8,479 nucleotides of DNA. Origin: Acetobacteraceae bacterium. GTDB lineage: Bacteria > Pseudomonadota > Alphaproteobacteria > Acetobacterales > Acetobacteraceae. The stretch spans positions 1 to 8,479 of the forward strand of contig JASHVY010000011.1 of the NCBI GenBank assembly GCA_030044345.1, read 5' to 3'. Positions 6,125-8,479 of this stretch are shown here, one piece after another. Position 1 is the first letter of the stretch. Each line of letters begins with the position of its first letter. The notes below the pieces were generated by a model. That model did no database searches. It saw only the letters and a list, made by a program, of their open reading frames with translations, and was not told where the DNA came from. The translations under genes and the position numbers were made by a program.

Positions 6125-6805
6125 ATGAATATTCTTTCTCCGCCCAAGGCCCGGCTGACGGTCGAGGTGGTGCACGACCTCGTCTGCCCATGGTGCTTCC
6201 TCGGCGTGCGGCGGTTGATGGCCACGCTCCGGCGCCGGCCCGATCTCGTCTGCGATATCGTCTGGCGGCCGTTCCTCCTCAATCCGGACATGCCGCGGGC
6301 AGGCATGGCGCGCTACGACTACGTGATCCGCAAGTTCGGCGGTGAGGAGCGGGCGCGCCGGCTCTATGCCTCCATCACCGAGATCGGGCGTGGCGAAGGA
6401 ATCGCCTTTCGCTTCGAACGCATCCGGCGTGCGCCGAGCAGCGTGGATGCCCACCGGCTGGTGCGCTGGGCCGGCCGCGCCGGCCGCGCCGCGGCGGCGA
6501 TCGAGGCGCTTTTCTATGCCTTTTTCACCGACGGCAAGGATATCGGCGACATTGCCGTGCTGATTGGGGTTGCCGAGGGAATCGGCCTTTCGCCCGCTGC
6601 CGCGCGCACCTTCCTTCTGAGCGACATCGAGACCGAGTCGGTGCATGCCGACAACCTCCGTGCCCATCGACTGGGGATCAACGGTGTGCCCTGCTTCGTC
6701 GTCGCCGGGACCTATGCGGTTGCCGGGGCGCAGGAGCCGGAGGTGATTGAGCGTCTGCTCGACGTCGCGGCAGTGGAAGCTGCGGAACTCGGCGTTCTCG
6801 GCTGA
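6125..6805 (+). CDS. DsbA family oxidoreductase, FrnE-like
   Basis: A 226-residue protein of the thioredoxin-fold DsbA/FrnE group, without a signal peptide and so probably cytoplasmic. Seen: VEVVHDLVCPWCFLGVRR with the CPWC redox pair at residues 21-24, WRPFLLNPDMP (48-57), an all-helical insert in the middle, and the cis-proline loop INGVPCFV (185-192). The C-terminal AVAGAQEPEVI is typical. Members catalyse dithiol-disulfide exchange or related thiol chemistry; substrates are usually unknown, so no precise function is claimed. An additional cysteine, Cys190, directly follows the cis-proline, where many relatives have Phe. A perfect 9-base in-frame tandem repeat (6470-6487) encodes Ala-Gly-Arg twice. 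The ATG at 6125 has no good Shine-Dalgarno, but no better in-frame start exists. A strong intrinsic terminator follows 14 bases after the stop. Confidence 0.9.
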   Translation: MNILSPPKARLTVEVVHDLVCPWCFLGVRRLMATLRRRPDLVCDIVWRPFLLNPDMPRAGMARYDYVIRKFGGEERARRLYASITEIGRGEGIAFRFERIRRAPSSVDAHRLVRWAGRAGRAAAAIEALFYAFFTDGKDIGDIAVLIGVAEGIGLSPAAARTFLLSDIETESVHADNLRAHRLGINGVPCFVVAGTYAVAGAQEPEVIERLLDVAAVEAAELGVLG

Positions 6806-6819
6806 AGGAAACCTTCCGC

Positions 6820-6862
6820 GCGCGAGCGGGATGCCTTCGCTCCCGCTCGCGCCTTTTGTTTT
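6820..6862 (+). terminator. Intrinsic terminator of the FrnE-like gene (first half of composite unit A)
   Basis: GCGCGAGCGGGA (6820-6831) and TCCCGCTCGCGC (6841-6852) form a perfect 12-base stem with a 9-base loop, followed at once by CTTTTGTTTT (6853-6862). It starts 14 bases after the stop of the upstream gene, so rho-independent termination on the plus strand is well supported. Confidence 0.9.
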
Positions 6863-6865
6863 CCC

Positions 6866-6907
6866 GCGTGATTCAGACCTCAGGTGTTCCACCTCCGGTC
6901 ATCACGC
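6866..6907. repeat. Palindromic element copy A (full, three-stem)
   Basis: Nested stems: GCGTGAT (6866-6872) with ATCACGC (6901-6907); GACC (6876-6879) with GGTC (6897-6900); GGTG (6883-6886) with CACC (6890-6893) around a TTC loop. It follows the CTTTTGTTTTCCC tract of the terminator directly, and the two together form an 88-base composite unit (6820-6907). The pattern resembles REP/RIME-like intergenic palindromes of Hyphomicrobiales, judged from memory. Confidence 0.85.
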
Positions 6908-6963
6908 GCGGGAGCGGGACGGGATCGCTCACGCTTCCCCATCCCGCTCCCGCCTTTTGTTTT
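6908..6963 (+). terminator. Second intrinsic terminator hairpin (first half of composite unit B)
   Basis: GCGGGAGCGGGA (6908-6919) pairs perfectly over 12 bases with TCCCGCTCCCGC (6942-6953), with a 22-base loop, followed by the same CTTTTGTTTT tract (6954-6963). Compared with the first terminator, one stem base pair is changed from C-G to G-C on both arms. It begins directly after copy A, so any read-through from the first terminator would meet it. Confidence 0.85.
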
Positions 6964-6966
6964 CCC

Positions 6967-6994
6967 GCGTGATTCAGACCTCCGGTCATCACGC
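6967..6994. repeat. Palindromic element copy B (apex deleted)
   Basis: GCGTGAT (6967-6973) pairs with ATCACGC (6988-6994), and GACC (6977-6980) with GGTC (6984-6987) around TCC. It equals copy A minus 14 bases containing the apical GGTG/CACC stem. The missing block is bounded in copy A by two ACCTC repeats, so deletion by slippage is likely. It ends 7 bases before the stop of the minus-strand gene at 7002. Confidence 0.85.
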
Positions 6995-7001
6995 TTTGGC
7001 A

Positions 7002-7694
7002 TCAGTCATGGCTCGGCTCGAACACCACCCGATCATTCACCGCATAGAGCACGCAAACCTGGCCGGACGCGCCCTTCTCGCAGTCGGTATAGGCGGCCGC
7101 GATGGCATCGAACACGGTCTTGCCGGTCCGCCACAGCCAATAACCGCTCGGTGTGATCACGAAGGCCCGGGGCGAGGTCTGGCTCGCATAGGATGCGGCT
7201 GACATCTGATCGGTATCGGTGATGAAGGGGATCTTGGTCGCCGCGAAGGTCCCATGCTGGCCGGCGAGAAAATCGGGCTGGTCGGGGTAGCCGCCGAACG
7301 TGTCACGCGCGTCGTGCCCGTTGATCGAGACGATGTAGCAGGGGCCATTCTCGAAGAACTGGCAGACCTGAAGCGCGGCACGGGCAAGCTCCTCGACGCT
7401 CAGGAAGTCGGTCGCCTTGTTCGTCGAACGATACGACCAGGCATCCCCGCCGGGCGCGCCGGCAAAGACAAAGGCTTGGAACCCGCCCGATTTCTGCTGG
7501 GCGATCGCGTTGGCGAGCGCCTTGCGGCCATCATCGGCAAGCCAGCCAAGGGTCTGCGGATCGATCATCGCGTTGCTCATGATGAGCACCGGCCGCGGAG
7601 GGGGCGTTTGCGCGAAGGCGGGCGTCCCGGCCGCCGCGAGGGCCGGCAGTGCAATGAAAATCCGGACCGCAAGCTTCCAGAGGATCGGGGGCAT
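7002..7694 (-). CDS. Secreted protein of unknown function with two cysteine-pair modules
   Basis: A protein of 230 residues that I cannot assign to a named family. It has a Sec signal peptide (KLAVRIFIALPALAAAG, likely cleavage after AFA, residue 28), so it is probably periplasmic. Two segments look alike: residues 74-128 (AFVFAG, two Trp/Tyr positions, AALQVCQFFENGPCYIVSING) and 177-224 (AFVITPSG, W-L-W, AAAYTDCEKGASGQVCVLYAVN). Each has a helix, then a cysteine pair (Cys111/Cys119 and Cys205/Cys214), then a strand ending in Asn. Disulfides within each module are plausible. Two ATGs compete: 7694 has GGGAG 6 bases upstream and is preferred; 7700 abuts that site. A start farther up, at 7775, would lie within the predicted promoter. 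The gene converges on the FrnE-like gene, whose terminators lie between them. Confidence 0.75.
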   Translation of the reverse strand: MPPILWKLAVRIFIALPALAAAGTPAFAQTPPPRPVLIMSNAMIDPQTLGWLADDGRKALANAIAQQKSGGFQAFVFAGAPGGDAWSYRSTNKATDFLSVEELARAALQVCQFFENGPCYIVSINGHDARDTFGGYPDQPDFLAGQHGTFAATKIPFITDTDQMSAASYASQTSPRAFVITPSGYWLWRTGKTVFDAIAAAYTDCEKGASGQVCVLYAVNDRVVFEPSHD

Positions 7695-7714
7695 CGCCAT
7701 CTCCCTCGCTTCTT

Positions 7715-7740
7715 GGCCGGGTGATCCGGCCCGCGCCGGA
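7715..7740 (-). promoter_or_regulatory. Leader with two mutually exclusive hairpins
   Basis: In the predicted leader of the minus-strand gene, TCCGGC (7740-7735) pairs with GCCGGA (7730-7725) around a 4-base loop. The segment GGCCGG (7731-7726), which overlaps the second arm, can instead pair with CCGGCC (7720-7715) around a 5-base loop. Only one stem can form at a time. The downstream stem ends about 8 bases before the ribosome site (7707-7701). A switch is possible but unproven. Confidence 0.4.
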
Positions 7741-7753
7741 TACCGTTGCGGGT

Positions 7754-7782
7754 ATTTAACGGTGAAGCGCGGCACAGGACAA
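7754..7782 (-). promoter_or_regulatory. Candidate promoter of the secreted-protein gene
   Basis: On the minus strand, TTGTCC (7782-7777) and TTAAAT (7759-7754) are separated by exactly 17 bases and match the sigma-70 hexamers at 4 of 6 positions each. Transcription would start near 7747, giving a leader of about 50 bases that contains the alternative hairpins and the ribosome site. Confidence 0.4.
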
Positions 7783-7986
7783 GCGGACTCGAGGGGCAGG
7801 ATGAACCCGGCTTCGATGTGACGCTTGCAATTTCATTCCGCCGGCAGGACTCGGGCTTGCAGCCGATCCGTCGCTATCTCACGATCACTGTGGCTTCCGG
7901 CGGATCAGCAGGGCGATGCACCAAAGTCGTGGTGAACTCGTGTTCCGAATCCGAAACGCGCCGAATTGGAATCGGCATGCTTGCCC
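7783..7986. other. Non-coding stretch upstream of the secreted-protein gene
   Basis: I see no convincing gene here; the open frames cross the repeat at 7987-8053 and have no ribosome site or recognisable protein. The only structure noted is a widely spaced 8-base inverted repeat, TCCGCCGG (7837-7844) and CCGGCGGA (7897-7904), and an imperfect one, CCGAATCC (about 7944) with GGAATCGG near 7970. Confidence 0.5.
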
Positions 7987-8053
7987 TTTGTTTTCGCCAT
8001 TTGTTTTCCTGCGTGATTCGCGTCTTCGGTGATTCCACCTCCGACGATCACGC
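7987..8053. repeat. Palindromic element copy C with duplicated TTTGTTTTC box
   Basis: TTTGTTTTC occurs at 7987-7995 and again at 8000-8008, then come nested stems: GCGTGAT (8011-8017) with ATCACGC (8047-8053), CGTC (8021-8024) with GACG (8043-8046), and GGTG (8028-8031) with CACC (8036-8039) around ATTC. The order and spacing match copy A, but the middle stem differs at three pairs on both arms, so pairing is kept. No long GC-rich terminator stem precedes it, only GGCA-TGCT-TGCC. Confidence 0.8.
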
Positions 8054-8314
8054 TATCGGCAGCATCGAATTTCTGCTTGTCCACGGTCCGGGACAACGGT
8101 AGCCCAGGGCGCGCCGGTGCCCGCACTCATCGCTCGGCGATATGATCCCGTGCCGCGCGAGGACCGACATGCCCGGTGCGAGGTCAAAAAGAGCCACATC
8201 ATCCTGTACGGTGAAAGGTGATCTGCTTCGGAGATGACGGCGGACATACACCAAGCAACCTCAAGGCATTCGCCTTTGATTGCAGAGTTGCCTCTTCTGC
8301 GGACCGCTCCGCAA
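8054..8314. other. Non-coding stretch with several small palindromes
   Basis: No convincing gene. Hairpins seen are TTGTCC (8077-8082) / GGACAA (8091-8096), AAGGC (8263-8267) / GCCTT (8272-8276), and TGCGGA (8298-8303) / TCCGCA (8308-8313). The last two lie just downstream of the stop of the minus-strand gene ending at 8315 and might help end its transcript, but no T-tract follows either on that strand. Confidence 0.4.
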
Positions 8315-8479
8315 TCATCTGGCCGAGAGGGCGCGAGTCCATTCTACCAGCGCGAGAAGCGGGGAGGGATCAGGGGCGAACAGATGTGCCTCCGTCCGGG
8401 CCTCCTCAGCGATACGGTCAAGCCAAGCCTCCGCTTCCGGCAGTTTTGCCCGGAATGCCTCGGCCAGGAAAGCCAGCCC
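8315..8479 (-). CDS. C-terminal end of an unidentified protein (partial)
   Basis: From the right edge the minus strand is open for 54 codons to a TGA at 8317-8315, while the other two minus frames are closed by stops. The translated piece is rich in Ala, Glu, Leu and Arg (for example AEAFRAKLPEAEAWLDRI near its start and LLALVEWTRALSAR at the end), so it is probably helical and shows codon use like the neighbouring genes. No motif allows a function to be named. The start and most of the gene lie beyond the window. Confidence 0.55.
   Translation of the reverse strand, partial: GLAFLAEAFRAKLPEAEAWLDRIAEEARTEAHLFAPDPSPLLALVEWTRALSAR

Noticed and set aside
6820..6994. Possible short CRISPR array from the two direct repeats
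   Set aside because: Only two copies, no unique spacers between them, and the units are terminator hairpins and palindromes.
7746..8102. A 118-codon plus-strand open frame in the long intergenic region
   Set aside because: It runs through the structured palindrome at 7987-8053 and antisense to the promoter at 7754-7782, and has no family features.
8048..8254. Two overlapping minus-strand frames of 64-68 codons
   Set aside because: They end in or beside the palindromes, have no Shine-Dalgarno and no homologous-looking motif; both cannot be real and neither is supported.

Overview
The window is GC-rich, densely coded DNA with GC-biased third codon positions. It most likely comes from an alphaproteobacterium, probably of the order Hyphomicrobiales. 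The gene families found (DUF2272 lipoprotein, FrnE-like DsbA protein, Tat-exported YVTN propeller, family 5 solute-binding protein) fit this. So do palindromic intergenic elements that begin with a TTTGTTTTC box, which resemble dispersed elements I know from that order. The assignment rests on family knowledge and general appearance, not on a search.

Layout from left to right. (1) A minus-strand pair: a Tat-exported YVTN beta-propeller protein (632-1684) whose stop overlaps the start of a membrane fatty acid hydroxylase/sterol desaturase-family protein (runs off the left edge, 1-635). (2) A divergent plus-strand single-domain rhodanese (1849-2259). (3) A minus-strand mtnA gene for methylthioribose-1-phosphate isomerase (3105-4193) coupled to a DUF2272 lipoprotein gene (2299-3105), converging on the rhodanese gene. 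(4) A divergent plus-strand periplasmic peptide-type solute-binding protein (4331-5917) with no permease genes beside it. (5) A plus-strand FrnE-like DsbA-family oxidoreductase (6125-6805), preceded by a candidate promoter. (6) An unrecognised secreted protein on the minus strand (7002-7694) that appears to contain two copies of a cysteine-pair module, with a candidate promoter and a foldable leader. (7) About 620 bases without a convincing gene (7695-8314), holding a palindromic repeat. (8) The C-terminal end of an unidentified minus-strand gene (8315-8479).

The most striking non-coding feature is a structured repeat family. Two composite units stand head to tail between the converging genes frnE and 7002-7694. 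Each has an intrinsic-terminator hairpin with a CTTTTGTTTT tract, followed by a GCGTGAT...ATCACGC palindrome. A third, diverged palindrome lies about 1 kb away. Several stem positions differ between copies in a compensatory way, so the folded form seems to have been kept. Short tandem duplications also sit at both ends of the DUF2272 gene, one over its start codon and one over the stop of its convergent neighbour.

The genes do not form one obvious pathway. They read as several small independent transcription units: an envelope/lipid pair, sulfur-related functions (rhodanese, methionine salvage), peptide binding and thiol redox. I found no phage, CRISPR, insertion sequence, tRNA or rRNA.
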